The notes under the pieces were generated by a model. It did no database searches and was not told the origin of the DNA. It worked only from the letters and a program-made list of their open reading frames with translations. The position numbers and the translations under genes are program-made. 64,000 nucleotides of DNA from Loktanella sp. IMCC34160 (GTDB lineage Bacteria; Pseudomonadota; Alphaproteobacteria; Rhodobacterales; Rhodobacteraceae). Location of the stretch: assembly GCF_004145845.1 (NCBI RefSeq), contig NZ_SELP01000003.1, positions 372,001 through 436,000 on the forward strand. The letters run 5' to 3'. This document shows positions 18,396 to 26,376 of this stretch, one piece after another. Positions within the stretch are counted from its first letter, which is position 1, and every line of letters starts with the position of its first letter.

Positions 18396-19369
18396 CGCCG
18401 CTGATCGACGGGCTGCAATATGCAAACTGGTCGGAAAAGATCTTTCGCCAGATGCGTGACGGTGGCGTCGATGCGGTGCACGTCACGATCACCTACCATG
18501 AGACATTCCGCGAAACCGTCCTGAACATCGAGAAGTGGAACCGCTGGTTTGAACGGTTTCCGGAGCTGATCTTTCAGGGTCGCACCGCCGATGACGTGGC
18601 GCGGGCGCGAGAGACCGGGCGCACGGCGATCTTCTTTGGATCGCAGAACCCGTCCTGCATGGAGGATGACATCGGGTTGGTCGAGGTGCTGCACACCCTT
18701 GGCCTGCGCTTCATGCAATTGACCTACAACAACCAGTCGCTTCTGGCCTCTGGCTGTTACGAGGATGACGATACCGGCCTGACCCGCATGGGGCGTGCGG
18801 TTGTGGCCGAGATGAACCGCGTCGGTATGGTCGTGGACATGAGCCATTCCGGTGAGCGTTCCACACTAGAGGCGATCGAACACTCCAGTCGCCCCATCGC
18901 AATCACCCACGCCAATCCGCACAACTGGCACCCGGCGCTGCGCAACAAATCCGATACTGTCCTGAAGGCGCTATCGGAATCGGGCGGGATGCTTGGGTTC
19001 TCTGTGTATCCCCACCATCTGAAAGGTGGCAGCAATTGCACCCTTCAGGATTTTTGCGACATGATTGCCCGGACTGCAGATCTGATGGGGATCGACAGGA
19101 TCGGGATCGGGACGGACCTTTGCCAGGATCAGCCGGACAGCATCGTTGAATGGATGCGGGTCGGTCGTTGGACCAAGTCCATCGACTACGGCGAGGGGAG
19201 CGCGGACGCTCCGGGGTTTCCGCCGATGCCGGGTTGGTTCGGCGACAACCGCGACTTTGGCCAGATTGCCGACGGGCTGCGTGCTGCGGGTCTGTCTGCG
19301 CAGGACGTATCTGCCGTGATGGGCGGCAATTGGCTACGTTTCTTCAAGGACGGCTTTGGGCCTGAATAG
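18392..19369 (+). CDS. Peptidase M19 (renal dipeptidase-like) family protein with altered metal site
   Basis: This 325-residue protein has the M19 fold landmarks: LRFMQLTYNN, DMSHSG (His152), ITHANPHNW (His173) and GIGTDLCQD. M19 enzymes are binuclear zinc dipeptidases of the amidohydrolase superfamily. Two canonical ligand positions differ here. The N-terminal DGHND motif is DGLQY (residues 6-10), losing the His and Asp, and the bridging Glu in the second motif is Gln85 (FFGSQNP). It may be a mononuclear hydrolase or act on a non-peptide substrate. It overlaps the aldehyde dehydrogenase gene by 4 bp and precedes an unknown gene by 41 bp. The family is secure; dipeptidase activity is doubtful. 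Confidence 0.85.
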   Translation: MTPLIDGLQYANWSEKIFRQMRDGGVDAVHVTITYHETFRETVLNIEKWNRWFERFPELIFQGRTADDVARARETGRTAIFFGSQNPSCMEDDIGLVEVLHTLGLRFMQLTYNNQSLLASGCYEDDDTGLTRMGRAVVAEMNRVGMVVDMSHSGERSTLEAIEHSSRPIAITHANPHNWHPALRNKSDTVLKALSESGGMLGFSVYPHHLKGGSNCTLQDFCDMIARTADLMGIDRIGIGTDLCQDQPDSIVEWMRVGRWTKSIDYGEGSADAPGFPPMPGWFGDNRDFGQIADGLRAAGLSAQDVSAVMGGNWLRFFKDGFGPE

Positions 19370-19410
19370 AGTCTGTTTCTGGACTGTTGACAGAATAGGG
19401 GAGGGACAAG

Positions 19411-21081
19411 ATGGGAAATCCGGATCTGGCGCAGGCCACTGTCGTGCTCCGTCGGCCGCCCTCGGTGGTTATGCGGCTTGCCCGGATGGGGTCGGCTCAT
19501 CCCATGCGACTGTCCTTCCTGCGCGTTCTCTTGCGGCGGATGCAATCGGGGGCGTGGACCTTTGACCGCCCGGTGTGGGATGTGGACAACAAGGGCGTCG
19601 GGCGCGCGGTCTACCGGGCGGTTGGACCCGACCGAACCTACTGCCTTGTGGCGTTTTCCCATGATCTGCCGGACGACATGCGGTCGGACCGTGTGATCGC
19701 GACCGCGTGGGATGCAACCTTTGCCCTGTTCGATGGTGATCCGACGGTCGAGGACCTTGATCGGCTTGAACAAAACGTCCCCTATCAAGAGGCCGGTCGG
19801 ATCAGCGGGCGCGAATTGTCATTGAGCCGGGCAAACCGGTCTGTCCGGCTGTTTTCCCATGTGGTTGATCGGCTGGCGAAGGGTCAGCAGCCCGATGCCG
19901 AAGAAATGGCCGGGGTTGGTTATCTGATGCGGACCACCGCCGTTTACGGATCCGGCAAGTTCGGCGCGGCGGACCGACGGGAAATCGCAGGGCGCGAAGA
20001 GCTTGCGGCGCCGTTTCAGGCGGAAATGCTGTCTGTCTGGCTCACCCGTCAGTTCACTGTCGATATCGTCGAACATCTTGCTGCCGCGAAAGGCGGGGCT
20101 GCGGCGGTGCGCCTTGATGTTGGGTTGAAGCGCGGCCTCGGCGTTGGGAATTCGACCGGACTTGGCATGGCGCCGTTTCTTGTGCGCCATCCTATCCTGC
20201 TCAACAACTGGATGATGACGCGGGAAGAGGCGCTGGCGCGGGTTCGGTCCCTGACCACTGCGACTGAGGCACAGGTTGCCGCCCTGAAGGAGGCGGCCCA
20301 AGCCGCGATCGTGAATGCGGCGGACTGGCGGTCCGAACACCCGATCCAAGTGTCTAAATTGGCCGATTTGCGCGGTGATCTGGAAAGGATTGCCGCAAAA
20401 CTCGACGATTTTCCAAGCTCGGACACATACCCTTGGAACGCGCTTTGGATTTGGGGTGAGGAAACCCTGTCCGAAGAAGGGCAAGAGGCCCTGCTGGCGC
20501 TTGTTCTGGAACCGCACGGCGATCTGGTTGATGGCCTGTCCGACTGCATGAGTGCGGATGAAAGCGCAGGTTTCACGATCGACGGGTCCATGACGATTGG
20601 CGGCCTTCGGTCCGTCCTGAGGGACCGGTATGACTGGGCGCTGAAGATCGACTATTCCGTGCCCGAGGAGCAGGCGCGGTTCTGGTATGTGTCCGAAGAA
20701 AAACTTGAGCCGCGGCTCGGGGATCGGGCAACGGATGACGGGGCATCGCTAGAGCAACCGCTGTGCACCGGCCGTTTGGCTTGGGAACTTGAACAGTCGC
20801 TCAATGGTTGGTCCGACGGTGATCTGGTTGCCGCGTTCCTTCTGCGCCACCCCGAACATCGTTTCATGGTCCGGCGGGCGCAGATCGCGGACCGCTTTCC
20901 CTATGCAGAGGTGCAGGACAACCTGATTTCAGACCGGATGCTGCCGATTGACCTGATGCGGTGCAAACTGGCGTTCTTTGGCGCGACCCATTTCGACCCC
21001 CGATCCGACAAATGGGTGCGGATCAGCCTGTTTCAGGGCGCGCCCTATCCTCTGGACCTCAGCGAAGGCGTGGTGCGATGA
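19411..21081 (+). CDS. Uncharacterised 556-residue protein of a catabolic operon
   Basis: I do not recognise a characterised family. The protein is soluble, with no signal peptide or membrane helix, and acidic and helical in its middle. Features that stand out are RLARMGSAHPMRLSF near the N-terminus, LDVGLKRGLGVGNSTGLGMAPFLVRHP (about 230-256), which looks like a glycine-rich ligand loop, and KIDYSVPEEQARFWYVSEEKLEPRLG later. The strong ribosome binding site GGGGAGGG precedes the ATG. The stop overlaps the start of the DUF3726-like gene (ATGA), so the two are translated together and probably form a complex. Membership of this operon suggests a role as an enzyme subunit in the same breakdown pathway. 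Confidence 0.85.
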   Translation: MGNPDLAQATVVLRRPPSVVMRLARMGSAHPMRLSFLRVLLRRMQSGAWTFDRPVWDVDNKGVGRAVYRAVGPDRTYCLVAFSHDLPDDMRSDRVIATAWDATFALFDGDPTVEDLDRLEQNVPYQEAGRISGRELSLSRANRSVRLFSHVVDRLAKGQQPDAEEMAGVGYLMRTTAVYGSGKFGAADRREIAGREELAAPFQAEMLSVWLTRQFTVDIVEHLAAAKGGAAAVRLDVGLKRGLGVGNSTGLGMAPFLVRHPILLNNWMMTREEALARVRSLTTATEAQVAALKEAAQAAIVNAADWRSEHPIQVSKLADLRGDLERIAAKLDDFPSSDTYPWNALWIWGEETLSEEGQEALLALVLEPHGDLVDGLSDCMSADESAGFTIDGSMTIGGLRSVLRDRYDWALKIDYSVPEEQARFWYVSEEKLEPRLGDRATDDGASLEQPLCTGRLAWELEQSLNGWSDGDLVAAFLLRHPEHRFMVRRAQIADRFPYAEVQDNLISDRMLPIDLMRCKLAFFGATHFDPRSDKWVRISLFQGAPYPLDLSEGVVR

Positions 21082-21791
21082 CTGCCGAACCAAACGACCC
21101 GACCCGCGCCGGAACGGATTGGACCGATTCGGGCGAGGGGAAAGTGACCCTGTCGCGGAACGAGGTCGAGACACTGTGCAGCAAGGCTGCGCGCGGTGCC
21201 GGAATGTCCTGGGGGCTTGCCGAGGAGGCCGGGGTCGCCGCTGGGTGGTTGGCCGCACGAGGGATTGACGGACCCGCCGCGCTTTTGACGTACCTGCAAA
21301 CCGGGGTCGTAGACTGTCGTGATCGTCTGGTTATCATGTCTGACGGCTGGTCACGTTTGGAGGCCGGATTGCTCTGCCCGATTGCCCTTGGCGCGGCCAT
21401 ATCTGACTTTGCCGGGACTGACCTTGGACCTATAGGCCCGTCGCGAGTTTCGCTTGGGTCGACTGCCGCGCCCATCCTGCTTCTGCCGTTCCTGGCTGGC
21501 GCGGCGCGTCGGACTGGCCAGTCCGTTTGCCTGGATTGGGAGGGCGGCACGGCAAAGGTAGGACCCGGAGAGGTCGCGCCGGACGGTGTGTCGGAACTGC
21601 TTGGGATGCAACACGCCGAAATTGGTGTTCAAGCCTTGTCAGACACGAATATTGCGCATTTACCGCAGACGGTTTGTCGCTTGGATCGTAGGGTTATCGA
21701 GGCCTTGAATGGCTTCGCCATGAAGACAACCGTTCCGCCGTCAGAAAAATCCCGTGCGGATGCGGGCGCCGGTGAGAGCGACAACGATTAG
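21078..21791 (+). CDS. DUF3726-like protein
   Basis: This 237-residue soluble protein resembles the DUF3726 family as I remember it (LSRNEVETLCSKAARGAGMSWGLAEEAG near residues 22-52); the assignment is tentative. The frame continues upstream, but the ATG at 21078 overlaps the previous stop as ATGA and begins just before the conserved block. No catalytic motif is visible. Coupling to the 556-residue gene implies that the two products work together. An Ldh2-family gene follows 35 bp downstream. Confidence 0.72.
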   Translation: MTAEPNDPTRAGTDWTDSGEGKVTLSRNEVETLCSKAARGAGMSWGLAEEAGVAAGWLAARGIDGPAALLTYLQTGVVDCRDRLVIMSDGWSRLEAGLLCPIALGAAISDFAGTDLGPIGPSRVSLGSTAAPILLLPFLAGAARRTGQSVCLDWEGGTAKVGPGEVAPDGVSELLGMQHAEIGVQALSDTNIAHLPQTVCRLDRRVIEALNGFAMKTTVPPSEKSRADAGAGESDND

Positions 21792-21826
21792 GCTCTAACA
21801 GAGCGAAATTTGCGAAAGGAACCGCC

Positions 21827-22807
21827 ATGCAGATCGCCGTATCCGAGATTGAAGAGGTCAGCCGCAAGGCCCTGACCGCCCACGGTGCGTCTGACTGGCA
21901 GGCCGCGGAAGTGGCGCGTGCGGTCGCCCGCGCCGAAGAGGTCGGCAATGTGATCTGCGGTCTCTACTATCTGGAAAGCTACTGTCGGCAGCTGGTTTCG
22001 GGCCGGGTCGACGGCAAGGTCGATCCCGTCATCACGGAATCCCGTCCGGGGGCGATAACCGCCGACGCGCGGCTTGGCTTTGCGCAGCCTGCCTTTTCGC
22101 GGGCCTTGCCGTTGGCGATTGACGCTGCCCGCAAGAACGGGATCGCCAGCTTGGCTATTTGCCACTCGCACACATGCACATCGCTGGGGTTCTTTACCGA
22201 ACAGATCGCGGCATCCGGGTTAATCGGCATCGGGTTTACCAATGCCTCGGCCATTGTGTCCGGGCCGGGCGGCAAAAAGCCCCTGATCGGGACCAACCCG
22301 ATTGCCTTCACGATTCCCGGCGCAGACGGGCCAGTGATGCATGCGGATTTTTCGACCTCTGCGGTGGCGTTGGGCAAGATCACCATGGCGCAGGCCGCAG
22401 GGGAAGACATCCCATTGGGTTGGGCCGTTGACAAGGATGGCAACCCCACAACCGACCCTGCAGCGGCGCTTGGCGGGTCGCTTGTCAGTTCGGCGAGTTA
22501 CAAGGGGTGGGCGCTGGGCCTTTTGGTCGAGTTTCTGGCGGCGGGCCTGACCGGGTCTGTCAACTCGCTGGATGTGAAGGGGCTGAAGGCCGAAAACGGG
22601 CCGCCGCATGATCTTGGCCAATTCTATATTCTGATCGACCCGTCTGCCCATGCGTCGACCCTTGCGGAGCGGGTTCAGCGCCTCGCGGACGAGATCGCGA
22701 ATGACCCGGGCGTGCGGCTTCCCGGAAGTAGCCGCAGGACGTTCGATCCGGTGGACGTTCCCGATGCACTTTGGGCCATGGTTCAGGTGCTCGCAGCTGG
22801 GGCCTGA
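21827..22807 (+). CDS. Ldh2-family (malate/L-lactate dehydrogenase-like) NAD(P)-dependent oxidoreductase
   Basis: This 326-residue protein belongs to the Ldh2/MDH2 oxidoreductases, which include malate and sulfolactate dehydrogenases and the cyclic-imino-acid reductases DpkA/LhpI. Family marks are GLIGIGFTNASAIVSGPGG, the cofactor-binding IGTNPIAF and SYKGWALGLLVE. The usual SHG motif near residue 44 reads ICG here, so the conserved catalytic-loop histidine is replaced by Cys44; the second histidine region reads CHSHTCTSLGFF. The substrate is therefore uncertain. A C=N or C=O reduction such as a piperideine or pyrroline carboxylate is one possibility. It is the last gene of the operon and is followed 49 bp later by a terminator hairpin. 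Confidence 0.85.
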   Translation: MQIAVSEIEEVSRKALTAHGASDWQAAEVARAVARAEEVGNVICGLYYLESYCRQLVSGRVDGKVDPVITESRPGAITADARLGFAQPAFSRALPLAIDAARKNGIASLAICHSHTCTSLGFFTEQIAASGLIGIGFTNASAIVSGPGGKKPLIGTNPIAFTIPGADGPVMHADFSTSAVALGKITMAQAAGEDIPLGWAVDKDGNPTTDPAAALGGSLVSSASYKGWALGLLVEFLAAGLTGSVNSLDVKGLKAENGPPHDLGQFYILIDPSAHASTLAERVQRLADEIANDPGVRLPGSSRRTFDPVDVPDALWAMVQVLAAGA

Positions 22808-22856
22808 CCGCCTGTTACCCTGGCCGGGCCGGGAAACCACCAAACACGTTACTGGG

Positions 22857-22879
22857 CCGACCGTCCTTGGGGCGGTCGG
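22857..22879 (+). terminator. Terminator hairpin after the catabolic operon
   Basis: CCGACCG and CGGTCGG form a 7-bp stem, extended inside by CC/GG, around a short loop, followed by TCGCGTTGTATT. The T tract is imperfect, but position after the last operon gene and before an AT-rich promoter region supports a terminator. Confidence 0.6.
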
Positions 22880-22914
22880 TCGCGTTGTATTCAGGGCATC
22901 TTGAATTGCTAAAA

Positions 22915-22930
22915 TTTACCAATTGATAAA
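22915..22930. promoter_or_regulatory. Palindromic operator candidate upstream of preT
   Basis: TTTACCAATTGATAAA is a near-perfect palindrome (six of seven pairs) in an AT-rich stretch, 52 bases before the preT start. It matches the RutR consensus TTGACCAnnTGGTCAA, quoted from memory, at 11 of 14 positions. It may bind one of the two TetR-type regulators encoded at 25687-27018. Function is inferred. Confidence 0.45.
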
Positions 22931-22982
22931 ATTTCGGACTGTGGCATCATGGGGTCAAATAAGAAGCCAACAGGGAAACCCG

Positions 22983-24317
22983 ATGACCAGTCCGACAACA
23001 CCGGGCATTGCCGCGGGACGCTTGTCCGCAGCGGAGCTTGCCAACAACTTTGACGATCTGCACCCGCCATTGGATCGGCACGAGGCCGTCGTTGCCGCGG
23101 ATCGCTGCTATTTCTGCCATGACGCGCCGTGTATGACGGCTTGTCCGACGTCGATCGACATTCCGCTGTTCATTCGCCAGATCATGACCGGAACACCCGA
23201 AGCGGCGGCCAGAACCATTCTGAGCCAGAATATTCTGGGCGGGATGTGCGCCCGCGTATGTCCGACCGAGACCCTGTGCGAAGAGGTCTGCGTCCGAGAA
23301 ACCGCAGAAGGCAAGCCGGTGGAGATCGGCCGCCTGCAACGGTTCGCGACCGATACGCTGATGAACAGCGGTGTGCATCCCTTTGCCCGCGCCGGCGTAA
23401 CGGGCAAAACGGTGGCGGTTGTCGGGGCCGGGCCCGCGGGCCTGTCCTGTGCCCACCGGCTGGCCATGCATGGGCATGACGTCACGATTTTTGAAGCGCG
23501 GGGCAAGGCCGGGGGCCTGAACGAATTCGGGATCGCATCCTACAAGTCCACGGATGACTTCGCGGCGCGAGAGATTGGTTGGCTTCTTCAGATCGGGGGG
23601 ATCACCATCGAAACGGGCAGGGCGCTTGGCAATGGGCTCGACCTTGATACGCTTCAGGCAGAGTTTGATGCGGTGTTCCTCGCGGTTGGACTAGGGGGCG
23701 TGAACGCGCTGCGGGCCGCCGGTGAAGACAAGGCCGGCGTCACCGATGCCGTGGATTTCATTTCTGACCTGCGCCAATCCAGCGACCTGACGACCCTCCC
23801 CGTCGGGCGCAACGTGGTGGTGATCGGCGGCGGGATGACCGCCGTCGACGCTGCCGTGCAGTCCAAGCTGCTTGGTGCGGAGAACGTGACAATCGCCTAC
23901 CGCCGCGGACCCGATCGCATGGGGGCGAGCAAGTTCGAACAGGATCTTGCGGCTTCCAAAGGCGTGAAAATCCTGTTCAACGCCATGCCGGTTGCCGTCC
24001 ATGGAAACGGCGCCGCCACCGAGATCGAGCTGGAATACACCGAGGACACGGGGTCCGGCCTCAAAGGAACCGGAGAGACGTTCCGGCTCAATGCCGATCA
24101 GGTGTTCAAGGCGATCGGCCAGACCCTGACCACCGATGCGGGGCTAACCATCGATGCCGGAAAGATCGCCGTGACCGGCGCGGGCCGCACCAGCAAGGCT
24201 GGCGTTTGGGCGGGCGGCGACTGCGCCAGTGGTGGCGACGATCTGACGGTGACCGCCGTGGCCGAAGGCCGGGATGCGGCGGAAGACATTCATGCAACTC
24301 TGATGGGAAAGGGCTGA
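22983..24317 (+). CDS. preT: NAD-dependent dihydropyrimidine dehydrogenase, PreT subunit
   Basis: PreT is the flavin/iron-sulfur electron-input subunit that passes electrons from NAD(P)H to PreA for reduction of uracil and thymine. The 444-residue protein has an N-terminal cysteine-rich segment (CYFCHDAPCMTACPTSIDIP and later CARVCPTETLCEEVC) and two nucleotide-binding folds, VVGAGPAGLSCAHRL for FAD and VVIGGGMTAVDAAVQ for NAD(P). The C-terminus has the FAD-closing GVWAGGDCASGGDDLTV. The ATG at 22983 has CAGGGAA upstream and removes a non-homologous N-terminal extension of the frame. preA starts 3 bp after its stop. Confidence 0.93.
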   Translation: MTSPTTPGIAAGRLSAAELANNFDDLHPPLDRHEAVVAADRCYFCHDAPCMTACPTSIDIPLFIRQIMTGTPEAAARTILSQNILGGMCARVCPTETLCEEVCVRETAEGKPVEIGRLQRFATDTLMNSGVHPFARAGVTGKTVAVVGAGPAGLSCAHRLAMHGHDVTIFEARGKAGGLNEFGIASYKSTDDFAAREIGWLLQIGGITIETGRALGNGLDLDTLQAEFDAVFLAVGLGGVNALRAAGEDKAGVTDAVDFISDLRQSSDLTTLPVGRNVVVIGGGMTAVDAAVQSKLLGAENVTIAYRRGPDRMGASKFEQDLAASKGVKILFNAMPVAVHGNGAATEIELEYTEDTGSGLKGTGETFRLNADQVFKAIGQTLTTDAGLTIDAGKIAVTGAGRTSKAGVWAGGDCASGGDDLTVTAVAEGRDAAEDIHATLMGKG

Positions 24318-24320
24318 CCC

Positions 24321-25625
24321 ATGGCTGACCTGAAAAGCAATTTCCTTGGGATTTCTTCGCCCAATCCGTTCTGGCTGGCCTCGGCCCCGCCGACTGACAA
24401 GGAATACAACGTCCGCCGCGCGTTCGATGCCGGTTGGGGCGGTGTCGTCTGGAAGACGCTGGGCGCCGAAGGGCCGCCGGTCGTCAACGTGAATGGCCCG
24501 CGCTACGGGGCAATCTGGGGCGCTGACCGTCGCCTTCTGGGTCTGAACAACATCGAACTGATCACCGACCGTCCGCTTCAGGTGAACCTGGACGAAATGA
24601 CCCGGGTCAAGAAGGACTACCCCGACCGTGCGCTGATCGCCTCGATTATGGTGCCTTGTGATGAACAGTCGTGGAAGGACATCCTGCCGCGCGTCGAAGA
24701 CACCGGTGCCGACGGGATCGAATTGAACTTTGGCTGTCCACACGGCATGGCCGAACGCGGGATGGGGTCCGCCGTTGGGCAGGTGCCGCAATACATCCAG
24801 ATGGTGACCGAGTGGTGCAAGATGTACTACTCCAAGCCCGTGATCGTGAAGCTGACGCCGAACATCACCGATATCCGCTTTCCCGCCCGCGCGGCCAAAG
24901 CCGGTGGCGCGGACGCGGTCAGCCTGATCAATACGATCAACTCCATCACCTCGGTCGATCTTGACAACATGGCGCCCGAACCGACCATCGGCGGTAAGGG
25001 GACACACGGCGGATATTGCGGCCCGGCGGTCAAACCCATCGCGATGAACATGGTGGCCGAGATCGCCCGCGACGGGGAAACCCGCGGCCTGCCCATAAGC
25101 GGTATCGGCGGTGTCACAACTTGGCGCGACGCCGCGGAATTCATGGCGCTGGGCGCGGGCAACGTGCAGGTCTGCACCGCGGCCATGACCTATGGCTTCA
25201 AGATCGTTCAGGAAATGATTTCAGGCCTGTCCCAGTGGATGGACGAAAGGGGCTATACCTCTATCGATCAGTTCGTCGGCAGCGCGGTCCCGAATGTCAC
25301 CGACTGGCAGTATCTGGACCTGAACTATGTCACCAAGGCCAAGATTGATCAGGATGCCTGTATCAAGTGCGGTCGGTGCTATGCCGCCTGCGAAGATACT
25401 TCGCATCAGGCGATTTCCATGTCGGCCGATCGCGTGTTCGAGGTGATGGACGACGAATGTGTCGCCTGCAACCTGTGCGTCAACGTCTGCCCGGTCGAGG
25501 GGTGCATCACAATGGAACAGATGGCGCCGGGTGCTATCGACCCACGCACCGGCAAGACGGTCGAGGCGGATTACGCGAACTGGACCACCCATCCCAACAA
25601 TCCCTCTGCCAAAGCGGCAGAGTAG
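24321..25625 (+). CDS. preA: NAD-dependent dihydropyrimidine dehydrogenase, PreA subunit
   Basis: PreA is the FMN-containing catalytic subunit that reduces uracil and thymine to dihydropyrimidines, the first step of reductive degradation. The 434-residue protein has a dihydroorotate dehydrogenase-like barrel (1-330) with the catalytic Cys139 in FGCPHGMAERGMG and the substrate-contacting Asn-Thr in LINTINS. The C-terminal ferredoxin domain holds two 4Fe-4S motifs, CIKCGRCYAAC and CVACNLCVNVCP. Mammalian dihydropyrimidine dehydrogenase is a fusion of these two subunits. It forms an operon with preT and ends at a bidirectional hairpin. Confidence 0.95.
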   Translation: MADLKSNFLGISSPNPFWLASAPPTDKEYNVRRAFDAGWGGVVWKTLGAEGPPVVNVNGPRYGAIWGADRRLLGLNNIELITDRPLQVNLDEMTRVKKDYPDRALIASIMVPCDEQSWKDILPRVEDTGADGIELNFGCPHGMAERGMGSAVGQVPQYIQMVTEWCKMYYSKPVIVKLTPNITDIRFPARAAKAGGADAVSLINTINSITSVDLDNMAPEPTIGGKGTHGGYCGPAVKPIAMNMVAEIARDGETRGLPISGIGGVTTWRDAAEFMALGAGNVQVCTAAMTYGFKIVQEMISGLSQWMDERGYTSIDQFVGSAVPNVTDWQYLDLNYVTKAKIDQDACIKCGRCYAACEDTSHQAISMSADRVFEVMDDECVACNLCVNVCPVEGCITMEQMAPGAIDPRTGKTVEADYANWTTHPNNPSAKAAE

Positions 25626-25644
25626 AGAGGCTTTCTCCCCGACT

Positions 25645-25666
25645 GGCCGGGCCTTCGGGTCCGGCC
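25645..25666. terminator. Hairpin between convergent preA and rutR
   Basis: GGCCGG and CCGGCC form a 6-bp stem with inner CC/GG pairs around TTC, in the 61-bp gap between two convergent genes. On the plus strand GATCTTTG follows. It could serve both directions. Confidence 0.5.
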
Positions 25667-25686
25667 GATCTTTGTCAGATCAGGCT

Positions 25687-26307
25687 CTATTCAGGCGAAA
25701 GCAGGCGGGTAAACAGCCTGTCCATATAGGCGGAAGCCCCTTCATAGGGGTCGGTTTCGCCGATCACGGCATGGACCTGAACGTCAAAGTCCGCGTAATG
25801 CTGCGTCATCGCCCAGATCGAAAAGATCAGATGATAGGGGTCAACCTCGGCGATCTTTCCGGCCTCGCTCCATCCCCTGATGACCGCTGCTTTCTCATCG
25901 ACCAGCTGTTTCAAATCGCCCTTCAGGTCGTCGATGATCCGTGGCGCGCCTTGCAAAACCTCGTTCGCGAAAAGGCGGCTTTCGTGCGGGTAGTCCCGGC
26001 TCAGGTCCAGCTTGCGGTGGACATAGCCCAGAATCTCTTTGATCGGGTCGCCGTCCGGGTTCATCGTTCGAAGCGGGTCGAGCCAGGTATCGAGCAGGTT
26101 TTCAAGAAGGGTCCGGTGGATCGCTTCCTTGCCGTCGAAGTAATACAGGATGTTCGGTTTCGACAGGCCCGCCTCGGTCGCAATTTGATCCAGCGTCGAT
26201 CCCCGATACCCGAACTGGGAAAAGACCCGCAGCGCCGCTTCGAGGATTTTGCCCCTGTTGCGTTGCTGGATCCGGGTGAACTTGGGTTTCGGTTGACTCT
26301 GCGCCAT
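25687..26307 (-). CDS. rutR: RutR-type TetR-family pyrimidine-sensing regulator
   Basis: This 206-residue protein has a TetR helix-turn-helix (about 22-66, TLDQIATEAGLSKPNILYYF) and a ligand domain that follows E. coli RutR closely: SRDYPHESRLFANEVLQGAP, DDLKGDLKQLVDEKAAVI and LIFSIWAMTQHYADF. RutR binds uracil/thymine and releases operators of the form TTGACCAnnTGGTCAA. Two such boxes lie upstream of the amidohydrolase gene at 27151. The ATG at 26307 is preferred over a GTG six bases earlier because AGG lies at a suitable distance. It follows a second TetR gene by 69 bp on the same strand, so both are probably cotranscribed. Confidence 0.88.
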   Translation of the reverse strand: MAQSQPKPKFTRIQQRNRGKILEAALRVFSQFGYRGSTLDQIATEAGLSKPNILYYFDGKEAIHRTLLENLLDTWLDPLRTMNPDGDPIKEILGYVHRKLDLSRDYPHESRLFANEVLQGAPRIIDDLKGDLKQLVDEKAAVIRGWSEAGKIAEVDPYHLIFSIWAMTQHYADFDVQVHAVIGETDPYEGASAYMDRLFTRLLSPE

Positions 26308-26376
26308 TGGCACCTGCTTTGCGGTTCTTGAAAACCGTCATAGCATCCGTTTCCCCGCAGTGCGAGCAAACTTGAC

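Noticed and set aside
17028-18425. Minus-strand frame of 465 codons over the aldehyde dehydrogenase gene
   Set aside because: Antisense shadow; the plus strand has every aldehyde dehydrogenase catalytic residue.
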